A stretch of DNA of 64,000 nt, from contig JAMWFC010000009.1 of assembly GCA_027475525.1 (NCBI GenBank), positions 1 to 64,000 of the forward strand, in the 5' to 3' direction. Below are positions 47,029 through 58,084 of this stretch, piece by piece (the stretch's first letter is position 1; every line of letters starts with the position of its first letter). The notes under the pieces were generated by a model. That model did not search any database. It was not told the origin of the DNA and saw nothing but the letters and a program-made list of their open reading frames with translations. The position numbers were made by a program, and so were the translations under genes. This DNA comes from Macrolepiota albuminosa (Eukaryota > Basidiomycota > Agaricomycetes > Agaricales > Agaricaceae).

Positions 47029-47746
47029 TGTCAGGTTCCGCTGAATCGGGGGCTTTCCGGGAAAGTGACGCCCTTACGATGCGGACTTGATCTACGGATA
47101 CTCGGGTGCCTGGAACTCCGGGGCTAGGACTCCGGGGTTCAAGACGAGGACAGGGGTAATCCCGGGAGAGGGGACTATAGTCCGGGGGTTTTGGGTTGGG
47201 GGTGGCTGAGAGTTAGAGGGGGTCGAGTCGTGAACCGGAGGTTCTAAGACGAGACCAAGTTAGTAACTTAAGAGTCGCGAAGTGCGTACCAAAGCTTAGA
47301 GCACGCGAATACTAAGGCGTGCCAGTCGAAGCGTACCAAACAAGGCGTACCAGTCAAACAGAGGGCACGCAATATCCAAAGTAACAGTATGCAATATCAA
47401 GACTACCGAATACAACAGGGAGTTACGCTATAAGTACTACGGGTCCGGGTCTCGGGGTTCCGGGATGTCTGGGATGGGTTCCGGGGGTCATTGAGTAGCG
47501 GCAGGGGCTATATACCGGGATCGTGCGTGTGGGGCGCGCGATCAATTGGCGCGGATGGGGCCGTGATGCGTGGTGCGCGATGTCCGGAGCGCGTCGTGTG
47601 ATCCGATCGTTGATCGGGGCTGGGGCGGCTGATGGCGGTCCCTGATGCGCGTGATGGCGGGGCGTGTCCTGTGGGGTCGGAGGGAGGGTCCCGGAGGGTG
47701 TTCCGGGGGTGTCCCGGGGTGGGCCCGGAGGGGAGGGGTCGTGACA
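47029..47746 (-). repeat. Gypsy-A 3' LTR (left)
   Basis: 718 bp, TGTCAGGTTCCGCTG...GGTCGTGACA on the plus strand. It is nearly identical to the right LTR once three 77-bp duplications and a roughly 20-bp insertion in that copy are discounted, indicating a young insertion. Confidence 0.9.
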
Positions 47747-47764
47747 TCACCCCCCCCTCAGCGC
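47747..47764 (-). promoter_or_regulatory. Polypurine tract of Gypsy-A
   Basis: On the minus strand, GAGGGGGGGTGA lies immediately before the TGTCACGACC start of the 3' LTR. It is conserved at 40286-40298 in the relic. It primes plus-strand DNA synthesis in LTR retroelements. Confidence 0.75.
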
Positions 47765-47877
47765 CGAGACCCTCCGAGGCGCGCGTAGCCGGTGGTTCGG
47801 ACCGGGGGTCAACCGTGGGATCCGGCACCTGACCTGCCACGTATCGAAAAAAAAAATTTTTACCGTCAAGTTCAACC

Positions 47878-49202
47878 ATGTCGCGTACGCCAACGCATTC
47901 CCCGACGCCCCCGCAAACGAACGAGGTCGCGCCCCTCATGGTGTGGGAAGCCCGGGACGCGCGTTACCGGGCTCGGCTTGACCGGGAGCACGTGGCGGCG
48001 CTCGCCGAGCAACGTGAGTACTCCCGCGCTGCCCCTTTACCCCACTGACCTTTCCTTTTCAGAACAGCGCAACATTCCGACTCCGGAGGCGGGTCCAAGC
48101 CGGCTCCCGGAGCCTGCTCCTGCAGCGGGTTCCGGGGGTCCTTCGGGGTCAGGCCCCAGTCGTCCCGCGCCCTCCTTTGCGCGGATGACCGTGCGTCCTC
48201 CTCGTCCCCAGCCCCCTCCCCGCCCGAGATTGCCCGCCCCTCGTTTTCGTCGCTCCCGGANNNNNNNNNNNNNNNNNNNNNNNNNNNNNNNNNNNNNNNN
48301 NNNNNNNNNNNNNNNNNNNNNNNNNNNNNNNNNNNNNNNNNNNNNNNNNNNNNNNNNNNNGATGACCGTGCGTCCTCCTCGTCCCCAGCCCCCTCCCCGC
48401 CCGAGATTGCCCGCCCCTCGTTTTCGTCGCTCCCGGAGGCCCAGTCCCTCCCCGGGGCCTTCCAAGAGGGCGCGCCTGTCCCTGGGGACCCCTTCCCCGG
48501 TATCTCCCCCGCGCCTATCTCCGGCGGTGTTTTCCCCGCTGTCCGGGCGTCCCTTGAGCGCCGAGGTGAGGGAGCTGCAGGCGCGTTTGGAGCAGGCGGG
48601 CCGGGAGAGGGAGGAACGCGAGGAGGGGGCGAGGGAGGAGGCGGCGCTCCGGCGGAGGTTGGAGGAGGATCGCGAGGCGGCCCTCCGGGAGTTGGGGGAG
48701 GCGAGGGTGGCACGGGGGGAGGCCGAGGCCCGGCTGGACGCCATGGGGGCCAGGCTGGGGCAGGGATCCCCGGGGTTGGTCGAGGTCCTGCGCCGGGATG
48801 TGGTGATCGGGCGGATGGCCTCTCTTAGTGAGTGTTCCTCTTCTCGGGGTCGGGTCGGTACTGACATTCCTAGGTTGGGCTCGGGAGCATCGCCAGCTCC
48901 TGGACGGAGTGGCCGCGGCGCTCGCCTCCCTGCAAGAGGGGCTCCAATCGGAGGCGGGGAATCCCGGGGTGGAGCGGGGTCTGGATCTGTTGGGGAGGCT
49001 GGTGACCGCGCACCGCCGGAGGAACGTCCCGGCCCCGGGATCGTGGTTCGAACGGGTTCTGGACGAGGGGGAGCCACTCCCTTCCTGGGACCAACTGGCC
49101 GAGGAGGTGTGGCGAGGACACGGTCCGGAGGGGTTGGGGGAGGAGTTCCGGGGCTGGCCGAGGGGAGGGGAGGGTGAGGGTAGTTCGGGGCCCCAGCTCT
49201 AG
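47878..49202 (+). CDS. Gypsy-A accessory gene: intron-containing coiled-coil protein, antisense to pol
   Basis: The start ATGTCGCGTACGCCAACGC at 47878 gives MSRTPTHSPTPPQTNEVAP and then an Arg/Ala-rich helix (RYRARLDREHVAALAEQ). A canonical intron (about 48014-48062, GTGAGTACTCC...CTTTTCAG) leads to a Pro-rich stretch and then, across the N-gap, to SPSPGPSKRARLSLGTPSP, a long Glu/Arg/Ala coiled coil (LEEDREAALRELGEARVA) and DVVIGRMASL. A second intron (about 48831-48884, GTGAGTGTTCC...ATTCCTAG) joins in frame to SWAREHRQLLDGVAAALAS and a final domain containing GSWFERVLDEGEPLPSWDQ. It ends at 49202. The gene faces pol tail to tail. Its introns can survive retrotransposition because the genomic RNA is the opposite strand. 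A related copy is at 38967-40170. The function is unknown; the coiled coil suggests oligomerisation. Confidence 0.6.
48261..48360. other. Assembly gap (100 N) flanked by identical 77-bp sequences
   Basis: Bases 48184-48260 and 48361-48437 are the same 77-bp sequence, starting GATGACCGTGCGTCCTCCTC. The two contig ends therefore overlap, or the gap hides a collapsed repeat. In the relic at 39-40 kb about 200 residues lie at the matching point, so real sequence may be missing. Confidence 0.95.
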
Positions 49203-49454
49203 GGGCCCCCGTTTTCTTGTTGCTGTCCCGTAGCTGTAGTATAGTGTACTATAGAAAATGTATATACTTGGCTGTCCCGGGCCAGTTGGAGTAAGGGGCG
49301 AAAGAGCCGAAAGAAACCGGAAAGAACATCTTGCCCAGACGCCGGGACATCACTATGAAATGGTACTAAAAGAGAGTAAGATCTAGAAAGGAGAAGCAGA
49401 AAATATACATGGGAGTTGAATCCCTACTGAACCCAGAGGCGGGGGTTACGCCCA

Positions 49455-51691
49455 CTACTGCCGTCTGTGAGTCCTGCGCCCGGGAAGATCGTTCCCCGGG
49501 TGCCGTTGTTGGAAGTCCCGGAGTTTGTCGAGGGCGCCTTCGAGGTTTCGGCGCGGTTCCCAAGTGTCGTCTTCCGGGCCGTATCCCTTCCACCGTACGA
49601 GGAAGTGGGGTCGTCCACGAATGTTCCGGGAGTCGAGGATGTCTTCAACCTCGTAGTGGTATTCGTCCTCGACCTCGACCGGGGGAGGGGGCTCGGGGCG
49701 TTGTTCGGGAAAGGGATCCGGGGGGTGTCGTTCCAGGAGGCGGACGTGGAATACCGGGTGCAGACCTTTTAGTCCCGGGGGGAGCTCGATCTTGTAGGCA
49801 TGGGATGAGACCTTCTTCAATATTTTGAACGGGCCGAGGCGCTTGTGATCGAGTTTTGGAGCTCGATCTTGTAGGCATGGGATGAGACCTTCTTCAATAT
49901 TTTGAACGGGCCGAGGCGCTTGTGATCGAGTTTTGGAGAGGGCCGGCGGGTGCGGAGGTGTCGTCGATCTAACCATACCTTTGTCCCGGGGGCCCAGTCG
50001 GGGGTGTCTTCCCGTTTCCGGTCGGCGTGTTTCACGTAGGCCCGGTTCGCGATGTCGATCTCTTCCCGGAGAAACTCGTGAAGGGATTGGAGATCCCGGG
50101 CGACCTCATGGGCGGCGTGCGACGGGATGTCCCGGAGCGAGAGTGTCAGTCGAGGGTGGTATCCCTTGTTGGCAAAGAAGGGTGATACCCCGGTGGCAGA
50201 GTGTGGCGTGTTGTTGTAGGTGAACTCGGCCAGGGGGAGCTCGGCGCGCCAGTCGTCCTGCAAGTAGTTGACGTACAGCCGGAGGTACTGCTCGAGGGAC
50301 TGGTTGACCCTCTCAGTTTGGCCGTCGGTTTCGGGGTGGTAGGCGGTAGAGAGGTTAGTCTTTACTTCAAGTGCCTTACACAGGGAAGTCCAAAACTTGG
50401 ACACGAAGAGAGGGCCACGGTCGGAGACGATGTCGTCCGGGAGTCCATGTTTGGCGAAGACGTGCTCGAGGAACAGTCGGGCGAAGTCCGGGGCGGTGTC
50501 CGTGGTGTGGCAGGGTAGAAAGATGCCCTGTTTGGTTAGCCTGCACACAACGACGAGAATGGCATCGAACCCTTCAGACTCCGGGAGTTCGACGATGTGG
50601 TCCAGGGATATGGAGGACCAGGGGCGTCGTCCGACTGGCAGGGGTTTCAGGAGTCCGTATGGCCGGTGTCGGGGGACCTTGGCCCGGAGGCAGGGTTCGC
50701 ATGATCGAATGTAGCGGGTCACGTCCTTCTTCAACCCTGGCCAAAAGTAAGTCCGGGAGATGAGCTGGAGGGTCTTACGTATTCCAGGATGTCCCCGGAG
50801 CTTGTGGTCGTGGTGTTGACGGAGGACGTCGTAGCGAAGTCGGGCGTGATCTGGGACGTAGATGCGGCCGTCCCGGAGGAGGAGTTTTTCGTCGGGGGAC
50901 AGGGAGAAGGCGGGGTCCCGGTCGGTTCCATCAGGGGGGTTGCGGGGGTCGTGATCGGTGAAGTACTTGTCTCGGGGGGCGCGGCGAATCTGACTCAGGG
51001 TCCCTTCCTCGTTTAAGATCAGTAAGGCATTCAAATGTTCGGGAGGGATCACCACGCGATGATTGAACGCATTACGTTCCGCCTCGAACGACTTCTTGGG
51101 GTAGACGTCCGGACGGCGGGTGAGGGCGTCGGGCTTGGCGCCAAGTCGCCCCGGGCGGTATTGGATCGTGAAGTCGTACTCCGAGAGGATCTCGGACCAT
51201 CGGGCCTGCCGTCGACTGAGTTGCTTGGTCGTGGTGAAGTACTGCAGGTTATTATGATCCGAGTAGACCTGGATCCGGTGCCGGGCTCCCTCGAGATAGG
51301 CCCGCCATTGCTTGAAGGCTTCAACGATGGCGAGGAGTTCCTTGTCGTAAATGTCGTAGTTGAGCTCGGCGTCGATCATGGACCGGGTGTAGAAAGCGAC
51401 TGGCCGGGGTTCCCCACCGTCAGATTCCATCTGCGAGAGAATCCCGGCGATGGCGTAGTCGGAGGCGTCGCATTCTAGGATGATCGGGAGGGCCGGGTTG
51501 TAGTGCCGGAGTACCGGGGCGACTGTGAAAGCCTCCTTGAGCAGGTTAAAGACGCTCTGGCACTTACTGTCCCAGTTCCAGGCGATGTCCTTGCGCGTGA
51601 GCCGGTTGAGGGGTTTCGTAATCCCGGAGTAGTTGTCTATAAACCTCCGGTAGAAGTTAGCGAAACCCAGGAAGGACTGTACTTCCTTCAC
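49455..51691 (-). CDS. Gypsy-A pol 3' part: RNase H, integrase, chromodomain
   Basis: In order: end of RT ([19 protein letters not shown]), RNase H ([47 protein letters not shown]), integrase HHCC zinc site ([15 protein letters not shown] ... [10 protein letters not shown]), and the catalytic D,D-35-E residues in [25 protein letters not shown] and [20 protein letters not shown]. Then come an SH3-like [18 protein letters not shown] and a C-terminal chromodomain ([39 protein letters not shown]). Integrase inserts the cDNA; chromodomains of chromoviruses can direct integration to modified histones. All catalytic residues look present. The 77-bp duplication at 49781-49934 falls between the integrase tail and the chromodomain and breaks the frame. 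The 5' end overlaps the RT frame by a one-base shift near 51690. Confidence 0.9.
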
Positions 51692-53996
51692 GTTCCGGGC
51701 TGCGGCCAGTTGACGATGGCCTCGACCTTGTGGGGGTCCATGCGAACGCCGTTCGGGGATACTATGACGCCAAGATACTCAACCTCTTCCGTATGGAATG
51801 AACACTTCTCGGGCTTGGCGTGGAGGTTGTGCTCCCGGAGGCGTTCGAGGACTTGCCGGACATGCTTCTGGTGATCCTCCGGTGAGTCGGAATAAATGAG
51901 GATGTCGTCCAGGTAGACGATCACGAAGACGTCGCTCATGTCGTGGAAGATGTCGTTCATGAAGTATTGGAACGTGGCGGGGGAGTTAGTCATTCCAAAA
52001 GGCATCACAAGATACTCAAACAGACCATACCGCGTGCGGAACGCGGTTTTCCACTCGTGTCCCGGGGCGATGCGGACGTTGTTGTAACCGGAGCGGAGGT
52101 CGATTTTCGTGTAGACCTTGGCACTGCGGAGTCGATCGACCAGATCGCCGATGAGCGGGAGCGGGTAGCGGTTCTTCTTGGTGATCTTGTTGAGTCCCCG
52201 GTAGTCGACACAGAGTCGGAGCGAGCCGTCCTTCTTCTTGGCGAATAGAACCGGGGCTCCGGCGGCGGAGGCGGAGGGTCGGATGAATCCCTTACCGAGC
52301 ATTTCGTCGAGGTAGTCCTTGAGAGCCCGGAGTTCGACCTCCGACATGTTGTAGACCTTGCCGAAAGGGGGGGTGGCTCCTTCCTCGAGGTCGATGGTGT
52401 GATCATAGGGGCGGTGAGGGGGGATCTCCTTGGCGTCTCCTTCGGAGAATACGTCAGCGAACTCGTGGTATTCCGGGGGAACTACTTCTCGGAGGATCTG
52501 CTCCTCGGTCTTTGGTTCCGGGGGAATGGCGTCCCCTCGTAGGTGTTCTTCCGGGAGAGAAGGCGAGGTGTGCAGCTGAAACGTGGGAGTTCCATCCCTC
52601 ATGAGGCGGGCGAAGGGGGCTGTTCTTCCGGGAGAGAAGGCGAGGTGTGCAGCTGAAACGTGGGAGTTCCATCCCTCATGAGGCGGGCGAAGGGGGCGCC
52701 CCAATGATCTGATGTCGAGTGCGCTCGGTCGATCGGAGTTGCGGAAGCATCGGCCGGAGCGGGTGCGACGCGTGTCTGAGACCGGCAGGGGTAGTTCGGC
52801 CCTTTGTACTTGTTCCGAGGAATGTTTGGGGGTCGATCGGGGGCCTTGCGGTCTCGGACGAGCGTGGGAGGTGCATGCGTCGGGGGCGCGTCGATCGTCC
52901 CGGGGGCGTCGGGCGCCGGGTCGTCTCCTAGGGCCCGGAGGTGCACGACGGCCGAGGGGTGGTCTTCGGGTCCCGGGAAGGTCATGGTGAGCGTCCTCCA
53001 ATCGATATCGGGGTTTGTGTCGCGCAGCCAGGGTAGTCCCAGCACCATCGGGGTCGATTCGTGAAGTCGCGTGACCAGGAAGTCGGAAGTGAACTCGTAG
53101 CTGTTGTCCAGGGTCACGCGTCCCGAGTGAGACCTTCGGATGGGGCCGGATGAGGAGGGGGTGCCGTCGAGGCGTTGCAGGCGGAGGGGCTGGTCGAGGG
53201 AGTCGTGGGGGAGGTCGAGAGCGTCGCTGATGAATACTCCGGTGGCTCCGCTGTCGATGAGGGCCGCGATTGGTCCTGGGGCGCCGTCCAGCCTGGCATT
53301 GATGACGAAGGATCGGGATGAACGGGACTGGAGTCCCGGGGGTGGTGGAGGCCCGTCCTTCGGGGCAGGGTTGGGGGAGTGGGGGATGTCGAAGGGGAGT
53401 TGCTGGTCGTCGGGGGTCGGGTCCCGGGTCAGGCGAAGGGTGAGGTGTCGCCAATCGATGCGGGGGTTAGTGTCTCGGAGCCACGGGAGCCCTAGGACCA
53501 GGGGTGCGGAAGGGTGGAGTTTGGTTATCAACATCCGGAGGGTGTGAGTCTGTCCGTTGGCGAAGGTAACGGGCATACGCACAAAATGAGTGATGTCCCC
53601 TGCCGTAGAGGCGTTGCCGTCGAAGAGGCAGAGCCGTACCGGGACCGGGAGTCGCTGGGCGGGTTCCGGGGCGAAGGTAGACCATGCTTCATCGATGAAG
53701 TTGTCGGTGGCGCCACTGTCGACGAGGGTGTTGAGGGGAGTTCCGGAGGGGGTGAGGCGGGTTTTGAGGAGGAGGGAGTGGGAAGAGTGGGAGGGTAGGT
53801 AAGCCGTGAGGGTGTCCTGTATGAGTACCGTAGAGCGAAGGTGTGAGACCGGGGCGGAGAAGACGTCGGGGTCGATTCCGCGATTTAGGGCGTCTTCCGG
53901 GTCTAAATCGCCGGGTCGTTTTCCGAATACTCGTAGGTGGCGTCCTCCCCTTCGAAGGTCCAGGTGGCACGTCCCATGACCTGTCGTTTGGGGCAC
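51688..53996 (-). CDS. Gypsy-A tandem proteases and reverse transcriptase
   Basis: The frame opening at 53996 holds two retropepsin-like domains in a row: [17 protein letters not shown] ... [17 protein letters not shown] and, about 150 residues later, [16 protein letters not shown] ... [17 protein letters not shown]. After the duplication at 52544-52697 the RT follows: [59 protein letters not shown], and the catalytic [15 protein letters not shown] with YLDD. RT copies the RNA, and protease cuts Gag-Pol. The frame stops at WPQPGT, where [13 protein letters not shown] is expected: one C is missing from a CCC(C)GG run, which may be a sequencing or assembly error. Usually one protease domain works as a homodimer; here both DSG sites sit in one chain. 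Confidence 0.85.
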
Positions 53997-56900
53997 TCGG
54001 AGATGAAATGGTCTTTCTCACCACAGAGTATGCAGACACCCTCCCTTCTCTGTCGTTCCTGCACATCCGTCGGGACTTCGATCCAGGGTCGTCCCTTCTT
54101 CTGAAGCCGGTTGGCCCGGAGGGCCTCCTCGTCCCGTTCGTCGTCGAAGTCGAAGTTTTCGGGGTCTTCCGGGGGTTCCTCGGGGCTTGGCGCGTCGTCC
54201 GGGTCTTGGGCGGCCACGGCGGCGTTGAGCTGGGCCTGGGGGCGGGTGCCGCTGCCGGGGTTAGCATTGGGCGGGCCGCGACTCACCGGGGGTCGGCCGC
54301 CAGGGAACGCGGGGGGACCGGGGTTTCGACCTTGGGGTTAGCATTGGGCGGGCCGCGACTCACCGGGGGTCGGCCGCCAGGGAACGCGGGGGAACCGGGG
54401 TTTCGACCTTGGGGGTTGAGGGCTTCGCCGGAGGGCCAAGGGGGTCCTCCTCTGGGGTTCCAGGGGGGTCGGGAGTTCGAGTACTCGCTGCGGTCTTCCC
54501 AGTAACGTTGGTCGATCTGCATGACGAGGGCCTTGTATCCGTCATAGGAGGGTTGTTTCGGGGCGAGTCGGAGGACGTCCTTGATACGTTGTGGGAGGGC
54601 GCGGCGGAGGGCGTACCGGAGGGCGCTGTAATTCCAACCTGTCTCGTAAGCTTCCTTTTCAAAACGTACGATGAAGGTAGTGAAACGTTCTTCAGAGCGC
54701 ATCCGGAGGTTGAAGAGGTTGTCCTCGGCCTCGGCCACGGTGTCGTATATCCCGAATTTCCCGGAGAACTCGTCGACGAAGGCTTGCCAGCGAGCGAGTG
54801 CCGGGTTGTTGGGGTCGAACTGGATGAGGGCCGTGTAGTGATCGAAGGCGATCCCCTGGAGGTATGATGCGGCAAAGGCCACCCGGGAGCTGTCAACCTG
54901 AAACGTGAGCGGCTTTGCCTGGAACGTATTGAGACACTGAGTGAGGAAGGTACGCCATTTTTGGGGGTCCCGGCCCGTGAAAGCGTCGGGCTTTTGGATG
55001 TCCAGTCGTCCTTCGCGGGCGAGGGCGTCGCGAGCGTCGTCCGGTCCGGCAGCGTTGCGGGGAGGGGGGCCAGCATTGTAATAGTAGTAATAGTGATTAC
55101 CCCCCCCTCCTTGAGGAGGAAAAGCACCAAGGGCGGGGCCCCACCCGCCGGGAGGTCCTCCTCCGGGTGGCTCACCTGGGGGTCCACGCCCGGGAGGTCC
55201 GTTGTCCCAAGGGGGTTCGTTCCTGCCAGGAGGGGGCCCGGGTCTCCACGCAGGGAGTGGCGGAGGTGGAGGGCCTGGGGGTCGTCCTCGAGGTTCAGCT
55301 GGGGGTGGCGGAGGCGGTCGGGGAGGGTTCGGCGGTGTCGGGTCGGGCGGAGGGGGGGTCGTCCTCGAGGTTCAGCTGGGGGTGGCGGAGGCGGTCGGGG
55401 AGGGTTCGGCGGTGTCGGGTCGGGCGGAGGGGGTTGGGTGCTGGGTCGGGTACTGGGTTGCGCGGGGGACGTTCAACCCGGGAGGGTCGTGCTTGTATCG
55501 GGGGTCGCGGGGGGTTTTGTAGGTCGAAGTGGGGTGGCGGATCGCGGCGGAAGTTGCGTTCCGGAGGGACCGGGGCTGACGTAGGGGGCGGTACCGGGAC
55601 GGGCGCGGGCGCGGGACGTGGTTCGTTGTTGCCACGCGTAAGCTTGTCGATGTAGCACAGTGTGTCGTCCGTGCTAGGGGTGTCCGCGCGGGGTCCGCCG
55701 GGGTTAGTCGGGGCCGGGGGTCGGGCGTTGTCTGTTCGCGGGAGGGGTTCCAGGGGTCTTTGGGGCTGTCCCCAGGTCTCGAAGGTACTAGGGGGGGTCG
55801 GGCGTTGTCTGTTCGCGGGAGGGGTTCCAGGGGTCTTTGGGGCTGTCCCCAGGTCTCGAAGGTACTAGGACGGAGTTAGCCCTGCGGCGAGTTGACAAGC
55901 CTACCGTGCGGGCCGCGGGTTGATCGAAGAGGCCTCCAGCCGGGTTGAGGGACCGTAATATGGCTGAGGCGTTCTGCCGTTCTTCCCGTTGTCGTTGCTC
56001 CAGAGTGGGGACCGTGGGGGCTGCCGGGACTGCTGGGACCCTGAGGCGTTCTGCCGTTCTTCCCATTGTCGCTGCTCCGGAGTGGGGACCGTGGGGGCTG
56101 CCGGGACTGCTGGGACCGGTTCCGGGGGTTCCCGTCGAATGTGAATCGAGCGACCTGGGTCCGCGGGGTCGTTGATGGGCGGACTGCTGGGACCGGTTCC
56201 GGGGGTTCCCGTCGAATGTGAATCGAGCGACCTGGGTCCGCGGGGTCGTTGATGGGCCAAGGGGAAGGGGACGCGTGGACTTCGTCGAGCAGTTGCTGTA
56301 ATTCTTCCCGGAGGATCGTGTTGCGCCTATACTTTACCATGGTTTGCTCCGGGAGTTCTCCTCGCATGAGGCGATCCCCGAATTCGACCAGGCAGTGAGC
56401 CCATTCCTCCGGAGTGCCTTCAAAGTCGTCGTGTCCGAATTCCTGAGGCGATCCCCGAATTCGACCAGGCAGTGAGCCCATTCCTCCGGAGTGCCTTCAA
56501 GTCGTCGTGTCCGAATTCCACGAGCAGCATCCTGGTCCGTTGCGCGAAGTCCTCTGGTGAGATCCTGAGGGAGCGGAGTACCTCGTCCCGTTGCCGTTCG
56601 TACTCCTCGAGGCGTCGTCGTCCCATTGGCGAGGGAGGGGTTCGAGCGGGTGGAGCGGCGGCCGGGTAATGACGGGGGGGATAGTCGGGGTAGGGGGGTC
56701 CTCGGGGTTCTCGGGGTTGGGGGACGGGGCGCTGATAACCGTAGTAGGGGGTGGGTGCAAAGGGGCCCTCGCTGGGGGGAATCGGGCGAGGTCCACTGGG
56801 TACAGGTGGGGTCTCCGGCAGGCCCCCGGGGATGCTCCGGTATGAGGGGATCTCCACGGGTCGCGCCATGGCTAAATTGGGCGGAGGGGCCCAGCTGGCT

Positions 56901-57085
56901 GAGGGCCCCAGGTCGTAGAGGGACGGGTCGGGGGCCCAGTGGCGGTGGAGGTATGGAGGTTCGTACGGGAGAGGTGGGTAGACGGGGCGGGGGGTCTGCG
57001 CGGAGTAGTGGTCGGGTACCGGGCGTCCGTAAGGGTCGGTCTGGTACCCGGTGGGGTAGTAAGTGTGAGTATACGTAGCCATCAA
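53903..57085 (-). CDS. Gypsy-A gag (broken by six 77-bp duplications)
   Basis: It starts at or near 57082 (MATYTHTYYPTGYQTDPYG), only about 30 bases after the 5' LTR. The N-terminal half is Pro/Tyr/Arg-rich and includes a helical DFAQRTRMLLVEFGHDD segment. A very Pro-rich stretch follows (about 55200-55700). The capsid-like core is at about 54880-54480 (YLQGIAFDHYTALIQFDP; WQAFVDEFSGKFG; RFTTFIVRFEKEAYETGWN). The nucleic-acid-binding knuckle [19 protein letters not shown] (CX2CX4HX4C) is near 54030. Gag packages the RNA in a cytoplasmic particle. Duplications starting at 54257, 55281, 55721, 55964, 56104 and 56367 each shift the frame, so the intact reading frame can only be inferred. Confidence 0.8.
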
Positions 57086-57115
57086 GAACGGTGTAAGGAG
57101 AGAGTCTTGATATTA

Positions 57116-58084
57116 TGTCAGGTTCCGCTGAATCGGGGGCTTTCCGGGAAAGCGACGCCCTTACGATGCGGACTTGATCTACGGATACTCAGGTGCAGGT
57201 TCCGCTGAATCGGGGGCTTTCCGGGAAAGCGACGCCCTTACGATGCGGACTTGATCTACGGATACTCAGGTGCCTGGAACTCCGGGGCTAGGACTCCGGG
57301 GTTCAAGACGAGGACAGGGGTAATCCCGGGAGAGGGGACTATAGTCCGGGGGTTTTGGGTTGGGGGTGGCTGAGAGTTAGAGGGGGTCGAGTCGTGAACC
57401 GGAGGTTCTAAGACGAGACCAAGTTAGTAACTTAAGAGTCGCGAAGTGCGTACCAAAGCTTAGAGCACGCGAATACTAAGGCGTGCCAGTCGAAGCGTAC
57501 CAAACAAGGCGTACCAGTCAAACAGAGGGCACGCAATATCCAAAGTAACAGTATGCAATATCAAGACTACCGAATACAACAGGGAGTTACGCTATAAGTA
57601 CTACGGGTCCGGGTCTCGGGGTTCCGGGATGTCTGGGATGGGTTCCGGGGGTCATTGAGTAGCGGCAGGGGCTATATACCGGGATCGCGCGTGTGGGGCG
57701 CGCGATCAATTGGCGTGGGTTCCGGGGGTCATTGAGTAGCGGCAGGGGCTATATACCGGGATCGCGCGTGTGGGGCGCGCGATCAATTGGCGCGGTGGGG
57801 CCGTGATGCGTGATGCGCGATGTCCGGAGCGCGTCGCGTGATCCGATCGTTGATCGGGGCTGGGGCGGCTGATGGCGGTCCCTGATGCGCGTGATGGCGG
57901 TGTCGGCGGTCGTGATGGCGGGGCGTGTCCTGTGGGGTCGGAGGGAGGGTCCCGGAGGGTGTTCCGGGGGTGTCCCGGGGTGGGCCCGGAGGGGAGGGGT
58001 CGTGACAGATGGGGTCGGAGGGAGGGTCCCGGAGGGTGTTCCGGGGGTGTCCCGGGGTGGGCCCGGAGGGGAGGGGTCGTGACA
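57116..58084 (-). repeat. Gypsy-A 5' LTR (right)
   Basis: It runs from TGTCAGG (57116) to GTCGTGACA (58084). At 969 bp it is longer than its partner because of 77-bp duplications starting at 57119, 57639 and 57933, plus about 20 extra bases near 57900. Without them it is about 738 bp. The TATATA at about 57675 may belong to the promoter. No convincing tRNA primer site was recognised next to it. Confidence 0.85.

Larger units (their letters stand above)
47029..58084 (-). mobile_element. Gypsy-A: Ty3/gypsy chromovirus with both LTRs and a convergent accessory gene
   Basis: The structure on the minus strand is 5' LTR (58084-57116), gag, protease, RT, RNase H, integrase, chromodomain, then an opposite-strand gene, a purine tract and the 3' LTR (47746-47029). 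GC is far above that of the flanks. No target-site duplication is seen: ATGCC precedes the left LTR and GAATG follows the right LTR, and the flanks belong to different elements (Helitron; Gypsy-B). The element contains 12 of the 77-bp duplications plus the N-gap, so it is a mosaic of assembled pieces. Confidence 0.85.

Noticed and set aside
47964..49077. Long Pro/Arg-rich minus-strand frames opposite the Gypsy-A accessory gene
   Set aside because: They are low-complexity shadows of a GC-rich coding strand and run through the N-gap without any domain.
52712..56175. Many plus-strand Gly/Arg-rich frames opposite Gypsy-A gag and pol
   Set aside because: They are complements of strong minus-strand coding sequence with clear gag, protease and RT motifs.
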